NCBI GenBank assembly: GCA_958299035.1
Contig: CATQJL010000223.1
Coordinates: forward strand, 66,396,371 to 66,460,370
From: Cylicocyclus nassatus
Taxonomy: Eukaryota > Nematoda > Chromadorea > Rhabditida > Strongylidae
Reading direction: 5' to 3'
DNA: 64,000 nt
The notes below the pieces were generated by a model. That model ran no database searches. It was not told where the DNA came from and saw only the letters and a program-made list of their open reading frames with translations. Both the position numbers and the translations under genes were made by a program. Positions 36,741-48,734 of this stretch are shown here, in pieces (position 1 is the stretch's first letter; each line of letters starts with the position of its first letter).

Positions 36741-39700
36741 CTTTTGCTCCCAGAACTATAAATGCAAAAACTGGTCTTGCTAGAAAGTATGCCGGAGCTT
36801 CCCAGAGAAAGACAGCATTCAAAGAATACTTTTGTTTTGCAGTCAAAATAATGTTAAATGACCTCATGCTGCACTTCTGTGCACTTCATTTAGCTGCAAA
36901 AGTATCAGTTGTTTCTCATGCCAAAACGCTGTGCGCTGTCGCTGGCATGGTTTTTGAACTATCACCAAGGCTCAATCCTCGATCATGATATAGGCTCTCA
37001 TCACGCTTGATCTAGGGAATAACGCTAGGAATGTGTAGGTCATTTTATATACTAGAGCGTTGATCATAGTGTCTGACTTATAACACTTGATCATTGGAAT
37101 AATGTGACTGGGCCAGACGATTTTTTCTCTGCTGCTGATATCACAGCAGTAAAGACCCAGTGGTGATATCATACTAATTTTCAAACTTGACGCGAGTTTT
37201 CGAAGATGTCGCTAAGTTATGTACATAAAATCTGACGAGTACGTAGTTTTGAAGCCTCTGCTTTGCGATTTTTTTTCTCACGCACAAATGCTACGAATGG
37301 AATATAGGTTTCGAAATTAGAAATTTATAGCAGGAAAAATCATGAGTTTTAGCAGGTTATTTGCAGAGAGGAGAAGTATTATTTTCCTTGCGGAAATTGA
37401 CTCTCCTTCTTAGAGGACGTTGTAAGTAGATTGAATTTCTTTGAAAGAGTAGTCATAAAGTATTAAAATAGAGCGCCACAGGACAGTATGTATTTAGTTC
37501 GGTAGGGTTCCATACAAACTGGAGGAAATCAGCTTTTGAAGGCTTTCTCTTTACGTTTCTGTCGTTTCTTCCTCACAGAAAAAATCTGCCAGTAGATTAC
37601 GGTCCCATCAAGGCCCTGGGCATACCTCTCGCGACTTTAGTCGCCACGCTATCTGACCATCCAGATCTCTTCAAACACAACACTCGTAAATCACAAATGC
37701 TTGGTATTCCATTCTTGAGTCGATAAAATATGCTGTTCCTTGTGAAATTGAGTTTGCGACGAGTTATAGAAACAACTGGAGTGTATTGATTTCATCGCTT
37801 TGCGATTCTTCCATGCCGATCACCTTGCACTTCGATTGTGTTGCTTTTTCGACAGGACTAATCGCGACTATCACAACTGAGATGCACGACGTTCGGCATG
37901 ATGGACTCGTAACAGTGTTTTGTTGGAAGAATTGCGAGGTGATGAGAGTGCTTGATTTATGCGGCCCTTTAGCGCTCCGGTAAGAGATGCTGAGGTGAAC
38001 GTGTATCGCTTTGCGTTTGGTGGGAAGGCGTTGAAGTGTTAAATTAAATTACTACATGACTTTAGGGATTTGCAAGATATTCTGTTAGGCTTTCTGGAAC
38101 TGTGCGTGTTTTAAGGATTCGCGTAACCAAGGCCTCAACGTGTTAGAAACATTAATTCATGAAATTAATCGCTGGTAGGAGACCTTGGGAGGTGCACGGC
38201 ACTCCGCCTCAGTTGTGGAAAAAGTCTTTGTGACATGAGATTTGCTCGATTGCTGTATGGATTCCAGTTGTTACTGATAGGAGTTGAGGGCTCTGAGCTG
38301 CTCTGCGTAACTTTTTGGGAGAATTGCATGAAAAATAAATTAAGGGATGTGTAAAGAATGGCAGTGATAGGAGATGCTCAAGTGCGCAAAGGTATCGCAT
38401 TATTTCTGCAGAAAACGCTTCGAAGTTCAAAGAATTTATCACTGCATATAATTTTAGGGCAAATACTCTACGAAATGATGTTTAAGGGGCTTTTACTTCC
38501 GGTGGGAAAGCCTTGAAGTATGGAGGTTTTGTATCTACTGCAAGGAGTTTTAAGAGGGAAAGAAGCGACATTTGTTTTATTTCATTGTGAATTGATATAC
38601 ATAAGCAACACATGCAACATTTTATGTAAATTTTTGAATTCTTGAAAAGGGTGGCTCATCAAATTAGATATGTTCAAAAAACAAGTGCTGTTCGCCTTGA
38701 TACTTCGTATTTCAATCCTCAAAAAGGTGGCGTTGCTTCACTCTTAATTTTGTAAAGGTTCATGTTGAGTTCTACAGAGTATACAAAGTTATTTTTCTAC
38801 TCGAAATTGTTCCTAGCAACAAGTACGAGCTTACATTGCAAATATAAACGTTCTGTTGATACTAAATTAGACGTAGCAGTAATTTCAAGGCATTTATGCT
38901 GCACTTTTGGTATATTGGCTTGGATATGTGTAGTTTGAGGATTACTTGCCATATCTTTGCTTTGTTTACTTGATAAGTCAGAAGCTGCTTGCGCTCGGTT
39001 CGACTTATGCCAGACAGTCCAAGTATGCAGTGATCAAAGATCACAGTAAATTTGGCTTCAACGCCTGATGTTTGTAGTACTGTGGATATGCCGCCTCATG
39101 CGCCTTCCTTAAAATACCACCAGCATAGGAGCCGCCATTTCCCGCACAATTTTCAAAACAGTGCCAAAAGTGAGTCAGCTCATGACCGCTGGACGTTGGC
39201 ACAAGTGAAGGATGCTCAATAATAAAACAGAATAATGATACGAATAATAAAACAAAATTAAAAACAGCAGAAAAAAGAAAAAGAAGTAAATAACTTCGTA
39301 TTCTCCAAATTGGCGGCATGCTGTAGCCGGTGCCCACTATTGTGCGCATAAGCAGGCTTGTTGCCGTCATACAAAAGTGGAGGACTGTAACTAGGCGAGG
39401 AGAGGGATTGAGGAGATTCAAGAGTTCAGCTGTAGGGTTCATGATGCAGAACAAGGCTATGTTGAAAATGTTAGAAAATTATGTGAAGGAAGGGAATTGT
39501 TTGACTTTTCTTACAGCCACCTCAGGTGGCTGTCCAGGTGGCTGGGAAGCCACCTAACTCCAAAAAAAGTTTGCCACGCCTTCAATTCACATAATTTTTT
39601 TTACAGTTTTTCGCACATCTCCTAAATATCTATTGCCCATCTACTCACCAATTTTTGTGCCATTTCATTTTCTCCTAGCTGTAAACAAGACTTTTGTTTA

Positions 39701-40667
39701 TTCTGGGGAGGCTTCTTGGATTCGCGCGCTTAACCGACGAACCTGTTGAAACAGGAAATTTTTGTTTTCTGCAGAAACGGGATCGATAAGGCAGGGAGGG
39801 ATGACAATCTGCGTCCTCTAGAGAAGATTAAAGGTGACATAAGAGGGAAGGATTGTGAGAGAGGGAGAAGGGGGGGGGGGGATTCCGCTTAAGCGATATC
39901 CTCTTGCCTTTTAGCCCAAAACCATACGCAGTTTGCCCCGCAAGCCACCTGTGCCGAATCTGACAAGATCATATCCTTATGCATATTATAACCTGACTAC
40001 ATTGCATCTAACTGTTTGAAAAGAATCGTTTCGCTACTTGTTAATTTAGCTTTGCGAAAGAAACTGCGGTAATTGGGAAGTGCATTTGCAGTTTTGCTCA
40101 ACTTCTGGCAGGAAACCCTTCAAGGCTGAAGTAAATTTGTCCCACTTCATGACAGGTTCCAGACAAATAAAAGAAATTACAGTACGGTTTCATGTCAGTT
40201 CCGGATGTTGGTTTTGAAATGGGAGAACCTTTGCTGTGTAATTTCAAATGTGAAAGAAACAGATGTTTCTGGATTGTATTCACATGCAAGATTTTCGCTT
40301 TGAGAGGGACTTTGTAGTGTAGAATGGAGTCTGCTTGTTCCGCTGCATGGAATGCCACGGTAATTATCGCGTTTCTTTGGTGTAAAACTCGCGAAGTCTA
40401 ACGGGGCCTTACTCACCACTGGAGTTGAGCTTAAACTGTGAGCGGTAGTTCGCTCAATTGTAAGGATTCTTACTGAAAGATAGGGTCGCTTCTGATAGGA
40501 AAACTTTCAAGGAAGGGGGAGAAGGGAGGTCGTGGGCGGATTGCGTCCTGAAGCAAAGTCTCAAAAGAAGGTAATCGCTTGTTGTTGTTTCGCTGTGGAA
40601 CGGTTTATTTGGTGGGAGAACTTTTAAGTGCCTCAGAAGTATGCATCACCTCTGGCATGGAGGCCTT
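36741..40667. other. No gene recognised; possible ancient repeat traces
   Basis: No exon found. Recurring phrases such as ggtgggaaggcgttgaagt (about 38020) and ggtgggaaagccttgaagt (about 38500) hint at a decayed repeat. Near 39520 caggtggctg recurs in a small cluster. A run of G is at 39871. Confidence 0.4.
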
Positions 40668-41592
40668 AAAGGCAGTGTCTAACAGGGGAAGGATACTTGG
40701 ATGCCGTGGCCATTCATAATGATTTGTATACCAAAAAATGCGCCTTTGAATGCTGGTTCGCAAACTGTCTTTCATATCTGCGAAACGATAACCTGAATGG
40801 AGTTATGATTTTTTTTCATTCAATAATTGCGTTACTGTAGAGGGTCAAAATCATCAATAAAAATTTTTCTCTCCTTTTCAACTGCTGACTGTGATTCTGA
40901 TAGTCTAAATAAACAATACTACGTCTAAAATTTTCTTCAGTAGGCATCAAACGATAGGGTAGATCATATCTGGTGATTTCTACTATCCGAAAATAGGGTA
41001 AATTTTTGAAAAAAAAAGTTCATAACTTCCTTCAAAAATTCGTTTCGCAGATTCCGAGCACAGATTCAGAATCAGCATTTCGAGGTGCATTTTATGGTAT
41101 ACATTGCATTTCAAACAGCCACGGCATCCAAGTATCCTTCCCTTGTAAGCAAAAAGTCGATTTCGAGATTTTGTGCTTACCTGGGCCTATTCGCTATGCT
41201 GAATCCGAAAATCAACACCGGAGAGCGCGAAAATGGCGAAAAAAGGCTCTAACGGAGGAGAGAAATTGAAGGTGGGCGGGGCTGTTCACATAGTGGCGTC
41301 ATTCTCCCAGCTTCAGGAGCGATCTTCTCGTTTCCGCTATTCACCCTACCATCACCACCAGCCAACTGTGAAACACATGACATAAAATCGGAACCGAGAA
41401 GATTGCTCCTAAAGCCTGGGAGAGTGACGTCACGGTGTGAACGGCTCCGCCCACCAGCGAATTCCCTCCTGCGTTAGGGCCTTTTTTCGCCGTTTTCGCG
41501 CTCTCCAATGTGCATTTTTGGATTCAGCGTGGCGAATAGGCCCGGGTAAGCACAAATTCTTAAAATCGACTTTTTGCCTGGACACCGCCTTC
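40668..41592. repeat. Composite repeat with AAAGGCAGTGTC-type ends
   Basis: The left end AAAGGCAGTGTCTAACAGGG runs into a segment related to 33290-33500. The right half (41150-41592) is a foldback of the AAAGGCAGTGTCCGGGC family, with aaaaagtcgatttcgagatt mirrored by tcttaaaatcgactttttgc and a degenerate right end. It looks like one repeat inserted in another. Confidence 0.55.
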
Positions 41593-41919
41593 AAAGTTTT
41601 GATGTCATCTGAATTCAATGCATAATTTTCGAGAATTTGCAGTCTAGATACGAATCTCGATTTGCTAATATAAGATATACAATCTCGATAGTCTCGCTAG
41701 AGGATCTGAAGAGTGGCTAAGAAGCTCCTGACCGCAAGGCTATTAAGTGTTGAAGGAATTTCATTTGCTACATAAGCAAACAAGGTTTTGTGAAATCCCT
41801 CTACTCGTAGTAGAAGGACTGATGCGTGTATTGCCGGTTCCGTGTCACTGTTGGTAATGCAAAGATTTTCAAAGATTCGTAAGAGATGCAAGACTGGGGT
41901 GTGCAGTACCGTTTATAAT

Positions 41920-42139
41920 TACCCTATTTTCAGGTGTATAAGCCGCGGGCTGGTTCTAGCTTACATCGATCAGCCCGAACACATCAATGGAACTCGCATC
42001 CAAAGAACCCTATACCGTGCTGCGTATTGCCTGAAAGAATCGTGCGGCATAAGGATCGCTTCTCGAAACACAGTGAAGCAGCTGAGCAGCCCGGGCGAAA
42101 CTTTAAAAAAGTGCGGCTTATACACCTGAAAATAGGGTA
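41920..42139. repeat. MITE, 220 bp, perfect 27-bp terminal inverted repeats
   Basis: Begins TACCCTATTTTCAGGTGTAT then AAGCCGC and ends with the exact complement, GCGGCTT then ATACACCTGAAAATAGGGTA. The interior is unique and not foldback. The perfect ends suggest relatively recent mobility. Superfamily not assigned. Confidence 0.9.
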
Positions 42140-42747
42140 GTAAAAAAATTGCCACTGGAGTGCGATTACATGGCTTAAGCTTTGAATTCTTGGTTCAGAG
42201 TGGACCTGTACTCAAGGACACGTCCGACTCAGTTCGACAAAACGCACCTTCTTGACAGACCTAAAAGGTCAGTTCGCGAAACGTTTTAGACTTTTGCTTA
42301 CGGTAGGTTAATCAGTGTGTTCCTTTATCGCACAGGCTAACCTACCATAGGCAAAACCTAGCCGATTCGTGGATTCTCTCCTTTTATGGTGTGTAAACGG
42401 GCACTTCTATATATCAGAAGACGCGGCTCACCGAACTGACTAGAATGGTCCCTTGGGCCAAAATTCGTCCCTGTGAACCAGAAAATGCGATGCGACGAGT
42501 ATGCGCTGCACTGCGGTGGAGTATGGCTACTTTTTAAATCAATTATGAGCGGTGTTATATCTGAAATTCCGCTTCACTTCTGGAGAAAAGCCGTGAATTG
42601 TTGGGATACCGGATTTATTGTGAGTTTTAGAATGTAAAAAGAAATGGCGAGAGTTCTGAAAAATAATGAGAAGTATCTAAGGTGTGCTCGTCCTCACTTT
42701 TTGAAGGAAGCTTCAGAAAAGGTAATCTTTGCAGTACACGGGCACTT
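42140..42747. other. No gene recognised; small hairpin
   Basis: Contains a hairpin-like pair at 42297-42350 (cttacggtaggtta and taacctaccataggc). Nothing else supported. Confidence 0.45.
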
Positions 42748-44106
42748 TAAGGGCACCGTCCACCCAAACCCTCGAATTTGAGTTTTCGTCCTTTTTAGCA
42801 CCTCTTGCGCCCGCTGAGTCCGAATCCAAGCCTAAAATCAAACGAAAGTCTCAAATTATTGAGTTTTGGATGCTTTCCAGAATCCGTAGCAGACGAGCAC
42901 TCCTTGCGCCTGCCAGTCAGCCACGGGCCAGCTGCGGGCCCATCGAGGGACGCACTCTCGCATAATTCGATATCTCTGACAATGAGCTTTGCGCGTGCTA
43001 GGCGAAATCAGTGGGTGTACGGGGCGAACGTACCGCCCAGGTTCCGGCACGAGTCCGTTTCTAGGCTTATTGAAAACGAAGTCCCCCTGACTTTCGAGAA
43101 TTTTACGGAGTTCCTTTTGACCCTTGCTCCCCTCCCCCCCCCTTGTTAATGGATCCCCGCATACCCACTTAGTTCTACACAAAAACCATTCACCTGCTGC
43201 GAGCTGAAAATCCTGGGATTTCAGGTCATACTCTCAAAGAAAAATCACAAAATCCACAGAATTTTGCTTCATAAAGCCCCACATGGTAAAAGAACGACCA
43301 GAAGAAGAAGAAGAAGGAAGGAGAATATCAAAATATTAGAAGAAAGCTAGAACTGAAAATGAAAATTCAAAAGGAGAGGATGCAGAAAAGTTGACACTGG
43401 GACGAAATATCTAACAAGGCGATTTTCGAAGGAAGAGCAGAAAGCAGCGGACAGGGGGCGATATGAAACTGTACCCATGCTCAGAGATAGATTCTTGACC
43501 GGGGCATCGATCCATGCTATAGAAACCCAAAACTTATGTGAAGTGACGGAAATATATGCTCCAGACCATCACAATCTGGAGACGGACTAATTTTAGGAAA
43601 GGTACTACTTCACATGTTTCTAAATCTTTTTGCATAATTCTTTTGCAAATAATTTTCTAAGTATACGTCCAATTTTGGCGTCATATGATTCTGTGTGCGC
43701 TGTAAACAAGCAATTTCTTTATTTCAGCCTTGCTTTCGAATCGCGCGCACTTTTCGCCATACACGATAGAGCATGTCAATCGTGTGATAACCTGTTCGAA
43801 AACCTTGCGTTTGACTAAATGGCGCTTATCCTTGGTGTTTGGCCCCGACTCGCAAAAATGATATTCCCTTTGCTCCAAAAACGGAAGTTCAGCTTGCTTC
43901 CAGACGATCTGTGCCGGGCCCTGGTACAGTCCACTTGCTGGGGGAGAGCCAACGTGGCGAATCCGTCTTCCGAAGGATTTTCGAAGCGATTTTCTCCTTT
44001 GCAAGCAACTTCAGACAGCGCGATTGAGCAGTTATACAGTTGAGGGTCAAGGAACGTTGGACATCGAAATCTCGTAGACCCCATTTTGCCTGGACGGTGC
44101 CTTCAA
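42748..44106. repeat. Repeat bounded by GGGCACCGTCCACCC-type ends
   Basis: The left end aagggcaccgtccaccca and right end tgcctggacggtgccttcaa are diverged inverted repeats of the same type as 7705-8064. The segment 43540-44050 recurs in opposite orientation at about 56250-56830, including ctgtgccgggccctggtaca-like and gcatgtcaatcgtgtgataa-like blocks. Confidence 0.55.
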
Positions 44107-45917
44107 GGTTTCTCGTCACTTTTCGAGAAACAATGAATTGTTCATGAAATTCTTTGGCTATGTGGAGTTTCAAAGCCGGTTTGTTTCACTTTTGGCACGA
44201 GGTCTTCAAGGATTTGAGGGTTTGTATTCACTGCATAGGCTCTAAGAGAAATTTTTGTCTGGCAGTTCTTCTACCATTCTTGTTCAAGAATGGTAGAAGA
44301 ATCGGAGGGTATCACGAGGGACTTTGCGTCTCTTCTTTCAGAAGGCATCGGAGGGAAGAAATTTAATTTATAATGGCTGTAAGATAAAATGGCGGCTAGG
44401 AAGGAAACTGAGGCGGTCTCAGGCATTCATCACTTCTGGAGGAAAACTTCAATAACCACCTTTCATGAATTTGAGAGAGGATGGGGTTTTGTCATCTGTC
44501 CTAGAAGTGTTGAAGAGATTTCGATTCACTGTGAACCGTTCATAAATGTGAATGAAATCGTGTAGTTTCCCAAGACTGTGGGGGTGTTTAGGGGTTCCCA
44601 TCAATATATAGTGGATCTCCTGCAAGGACTTATAAAAATGTAAGTAAAAACGGTACTTCTGGTATGATACTGAGGTGTAGTTGAGGTATGGCGTCACTTC
44701 TGAAAGCCGCGAAGTGTCATTCGCTTTGGACTCACCGTAAAGATGAGAATTGGAAATGGCGGCACTTGGAAATGGAAGAGGAACTGGGGGGGGGGGGAGG
44801 GATTTGATTGAAGGTTTCCTTCTCGCTGGGGAGAAGCCTCAAACGCGAAAGAGGGGGAGAGGGGGGGGGGACTTCAGCGCCATTTTGGCGGAAAGCATTG
44901 GATTAAAAGGACTTCCTTTGCACCATACGAAATCTGTGAAGAGAGCTTCGCGTTAGTTCTGGCAGGAAAGTCCCTAAGCGTGAAAGACTTTAAGTTCATG
45001 ACAATCATTGTACACTTTTGGAAAATCCTATCGTTGCTCGCGGACATTGTGCGAACCTTTTTCTCGCTGGAAAGGCCCAACGATTTCTACAGCAGAGCAC
45101 ATTCAACGAAGTATTTTTAACAGCTGATTTTCATGCATTTTCCGAGTATTCCTTCCAAGTTCGGAACATACGGCAATGCAAAGACTAATTTTCCTCCGCA
45201 GAAACTTTCGAATTGTTGAAAAGAATTGCCTGCTAAAAGCATTTATGTACACTGAGAAAATCCTAAGTTCGCAACCATGACAGCAGTGAGCAAACATTTC
45301 TCGCGAAATGACGGCTCAGCGATAAGGCAGGAACTGTCACGGAGTATATCTTAGGCAGTTTTCGGAAGAATATGTGGAATTCTTTTTTCAAAGAATTTGA
45401 TTCTAAGTCTGCAGCTATATAAGAGATGTGCAAGATTCAGTCTGTTGAATAATAGGCTTAGAGCGTTTTTGGGTCGAAAGGCATGCCACAACTAGAAAAT
45501 CGCCTGCCAATGAGTTGCGCTCGAATCAGATATGTTGCATTATAGATGATATCCGGGTGATTTCATACGAGAAAAAAGGGGAACTAGCACTTCCAAGGAT
45601 GGTTTTGCAATGAGAGCAGCTAAGTGCGACTACAGATATTCACTCATTCTGAAGGCAGTTCCTCGGGAAAATTGCAATTACCAGCTTTCCATCCCTCCTT
45701 GACTGAATGCGCTGAGTCCAGGGCTGTGCTTGAAAAGTCGAAAAAGTGCTTTCCATGGCGTTTTCCGGTGTTGGAGATTGCTGGAGGGGACGGGCGAGCG
45801 ATCGCCAACTGAGTCGCCATTATCTGCCTCAGCCGATCGGCCAATTATCGCCAAATGGGTGGAATTACAGTCTCCTGTAGCCATTCGCTGTTTTGGCGAG
45901 AAATCCTCTTCCATCGG
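44107..45917. other. No gene recognised
   Basis: Includes G-rich runs at 44776 and 44851 and a hairpin at about 44264-44299 (ctaccattcttg and caagaatggtag). Recurrent ggcaggaaagtcc-like phrases suggest old repeats. No exon supported. Confidence 0.4.
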
Positions 45918-46133
45918 AATCGGCCATACTATTCTTGCTATTCCTACGACTCCTGCGATTCCTGTGATTCCCGCACAGTTTAGACGCCGCTTAAATGAGC
46001 GCGTGTTGCGTAAAACAACACGTAACATGCAACATGCGCTCATTCAAGCGGCGTATAAACTGTGCGGGACTCACAAGAATCGCAGGAATCGCAGGAATCG
46101 TAGGAATAGCAGGAATAGTATGGCCGATCCCAT
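45918..46133. repeat. Foldback MITE-like element
   Basis: Left tcggccatactattcttgct and right aggaatagtatggccga are inverted. The centre pairs gccgcttaaatgagcgcgtg with catgcgctcattcaagcggc. It is related to 17455-17684. Confidence 0.8.
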
Positions 46134-46405
46134 CCCCTCCAGCTATCTCCACTGTTGGAAAACTGGACTCAGCGCATCTAGGAACTATGTAGGTGTGGAA
46201 AACTCGCAGTCGCAGTGCTAGCCATTGCCTTCAATGCTTGTTTCTTCAGTATACGGTGTTGTGGCATCACATCTCAAAATGGTTTCCTTATATTACGAAA
46301 AAAGTCGTCAAAATGGCAAATTAGTTTGTTGATATCCACAGTCGCAAGAAGCAGCTTTGAATGTATCTGCCCCAACCCATTTGCTAGCGACCCGTAGGGT
46401 CGCTA

Positions 46406-46891
46406 GTCTTATATATAAAGCTGAATGTCTGTTTGTCTGTATGTCTGTCTGTCTGTACGTATGTTCCGAATAGAAAATTCCATTTCTGAACCGAACGGGA
46501 GCAAACTTGGCACACATACATTTCGGGCCCCGGCGGGTGTCATAGGCTACTTTTCGTCATCGATCGATATCGATTTTATCGATTTTTTGCAAAATTCGAG
46601 CTACGGGGCTGGGAGTTGACACAGGGGGATAACCGAGCATGCTGATCACCCCCACGGGGGGGGGGGTGATCAGCATGCTCGGTTACACCCCTCTGCCAAA
46701 TTTCAGCCCCCTATCTCAAATTTTGCAAAAAATCGATAAAATCGACACCGATCGATAACGAAAAGTGGACTGTGACACCCGCCGGGGCCCGAAGTGTATG
46801 TGTGCCAAGTTTGGTCCGGATCGGTTAGGAAATGGAATTTTCTATTCGGAACATACGGCGGAGGCGGGTAAGCCAGCTAGTATCTTATATA
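46406..46891. repeat. Inverted pair of Helitron-like repeat fragments
   Basis: 46410-46650 (taaagctgaatgtctgtttg, then ttccgaatagaaaattccat) is mirrored by 46665-46858 (aatggaattttctattcgga). The arms meet at a run of nine G flanked by gatcagcatgctcggtta and its complement. It ends gggtaagccagctagt, like the 3' end near 48602. Confidence 0.7.
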
Positions 46892-47849
46892 TTAGGTTGT
46901 CCCGAAAGTTTTGCCGTTTTTTACAAATCATCATAAAAACACGCAGAATAATCATAAACCAACAGGTAAGACACCATTCGACGAAGATTTTCTTCCTCTT
47001 CTAGGCAGTCATATTCTTGTGCTAGTTACTTTATTGGTTACTGAAATAATGGTGAAAATTTCGAACCCTTGGTTTTTAGAATGTCCAACTTTGGCAATTT
47101 TTCAAAACCTTTATTTTGAACTTTTGATCTCCAACTGCCTTTTTGGTATTTTTTTAAAACAACTTTTCCAAAAGTCTTCATTTTTGGGAAAGCGCAAAAT
47201 ATACAAACGCCCCAAACACTAACAAATCTTCGGAATTTAGAACTTCGAATCGATTAAGATTACAAACTAATTTTTCGAAGCAATCCAGCGCTAACCGCTC
47301 CGAAATATCAAGTTTCGCTTTTTACAGGTATAGCCTCGGATGGGATTGAAATCAAGAATTATTGAAGTCTTTTTGCCAAAGACTTTATATACTGGAGAGA
47401 AAAAACGCATCCCAGAAAAAGGAGAAAAAGCTGCATCGAATGACACTTTGATTGTGCGCCATTTGCAATTCTTTGAGTTTTTGGATGACCAAAATCGGAA
47501 TCTGATAACATCAGAGAAATAATTTTGAAAATTTGGAAAAGCCACCTGTAAAGGTGGAAAAATTGCCATGCGTTGCACAAGGTTTAAGCTATCTGACTTC
47601 TATCAAAGCTTTCTCAAAAGTTCAAAATAAAGGTTTTGAAAAATTGCCAAAGTTGGACATTCTAAAAACCATGGGTTCGGAATTTTCACTATTATTTCAG
47701 TAACCAATAAAGTAACTAGCACAAGAATATGTCTGCCTAGAAGAGGAAGAAAATCTGCGTCGAATGGTGTCTTACCTGTTGGCTTACGATTATTTTGCGT
47801 GTTTTTATGATGATTTGAAAAAAACGACAAAACTTTTGGGACAACCTAA
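46892..47849. mobile_element. Mariner-like foldback element inserted in a repeat
   Basis: Starts TTAGGTTGTCCCGAAAGTTT and ends with the diverged complement (AAACTTTTGGGACAACCTAA), flanked by TA on each side. The arms extend about 240 bp inwards; for example, gtaagacaccattcgacgaa is mirrored by cgtcgaatggtgtcttac. No complete transposase. The surrounding sequence cttatata/taaagctg equals the uninterrupted cttatatataaagctg at 46411, giving an empty site. Confidence 0.85.
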
Positions 47850-48605
47850 TATAAAGCTGAATGTCTGTTTGTCTGTATGTCTGTCTGTCTGTCTGTATGT
47901 AGGTATGTCTGTACGTATGTTCCGAATAGAAAATTCCATTTCTGAACCGATCCGGACCAAACTTGGCACACATACACTTCGGGCCCCGGCGGGTGTCACA
48001 GTCCACTTTTCGTTATCGATCGGTGTCGATTTTATCGATTTTTATCGATTTTTTTTGCAGAGTTTGCCTACGGGGCTGGGAGTTGGCACAGGGGGGTAAG
48101 TGAGCATGGGGAGTCCGAATACAATATTAGTTTTCAGAATTCTCGATTAGTTTTATCGATTTTATCGATTGTTTTGCAAAGTTTGAGCTACGGGGCTGGG
48201 AATTTGCATAGGGGGGTAATCGAGCATGCTGATTGCGAATACAATATTAGTTTTCAGAATTATCGATTAGTTTTATCGATTTCATCGATTTTTTTTGTAA
48301 ATTTTGACATACGGGGCTGGGAGTTTGCATAGGGGGGTAATCGAGCATTTTGATTACGAATACAATATGAGTTTTTGAAATCATCCATTACTTTTATCGA
48401 TTTTATCGATTTTCTGCAAAATTGAGCTACAGGGCTGGGAGTCGGCACAGGAGGGGTAAGTGGGCATGCTGATTTCGAAAACAACACAGGGAACGGGAAA
48501 AGAAGTGTAGAAGTGGGCACAGGGAAAGGCTGTACAGGGATAGGGATGGGAGCTTTATTACAGTGTTTTCACAGGGCCGGGCGGAGCCGGGTAAGCAAGC
48601 TAGTT
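47850..48605 (+). mobile_element. Helitron-like non-autonomous repeat with internal tandem units
   Basis: Begins tataaagctgaatgtctgtt followed by tctg repeats. It ends with a GC-rich hairpin-like gccgggcggagccgggtaag then caagctagt. Between 48060 and 48480 are four tandem units. The superfamily assignment rests on the hairpin and CTAG end only. Confidence 0.5.
48060..48480 (+). repeat. Tandem repeat, about 119-bp unit, four copies
   Basis: The landmark ggggctgggag (or agggctgggag) recurs at about 48072, 48192, 48313 and 48431. Each is preceded by a ttatcgattttatcgatttt block and followed by ggggggtaatcgagcat variants. Confidence 0.85.
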
Positions 48606-48734
48606 AATAATACTAACAGTCCGCCTAAATTCTTTGATAGCATCAAACGGTAAACTAGACAGAATTTGGTGTTTCGAAGACCGTTGCTCAGGATCGAACA
48701 CAGAATTAGAATCAGCGTTTCGAGATGCATCTTC

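Noticed and set aside
39041..39454. 137-codon minus-strand ORF with a hydrophobic stretch
   Set aside because: No family similarity, no flanking exons or start context; probably chance in a gene-free region.
42805..43149. 114-codon ORF within the repeat at 42.7-44.1 kb
   Set aside because: Lies in repetitive DNA, overlaps ORFs in other frames and has no domain resemblance.
45730..46221. 163-codon ORF containing RNRRNRRNSRNS repeats
   Set aside because: It is a read-through of the ATTCCTG-armed foldback element; the Arg/Asn repeats are the repeat arm in translation.
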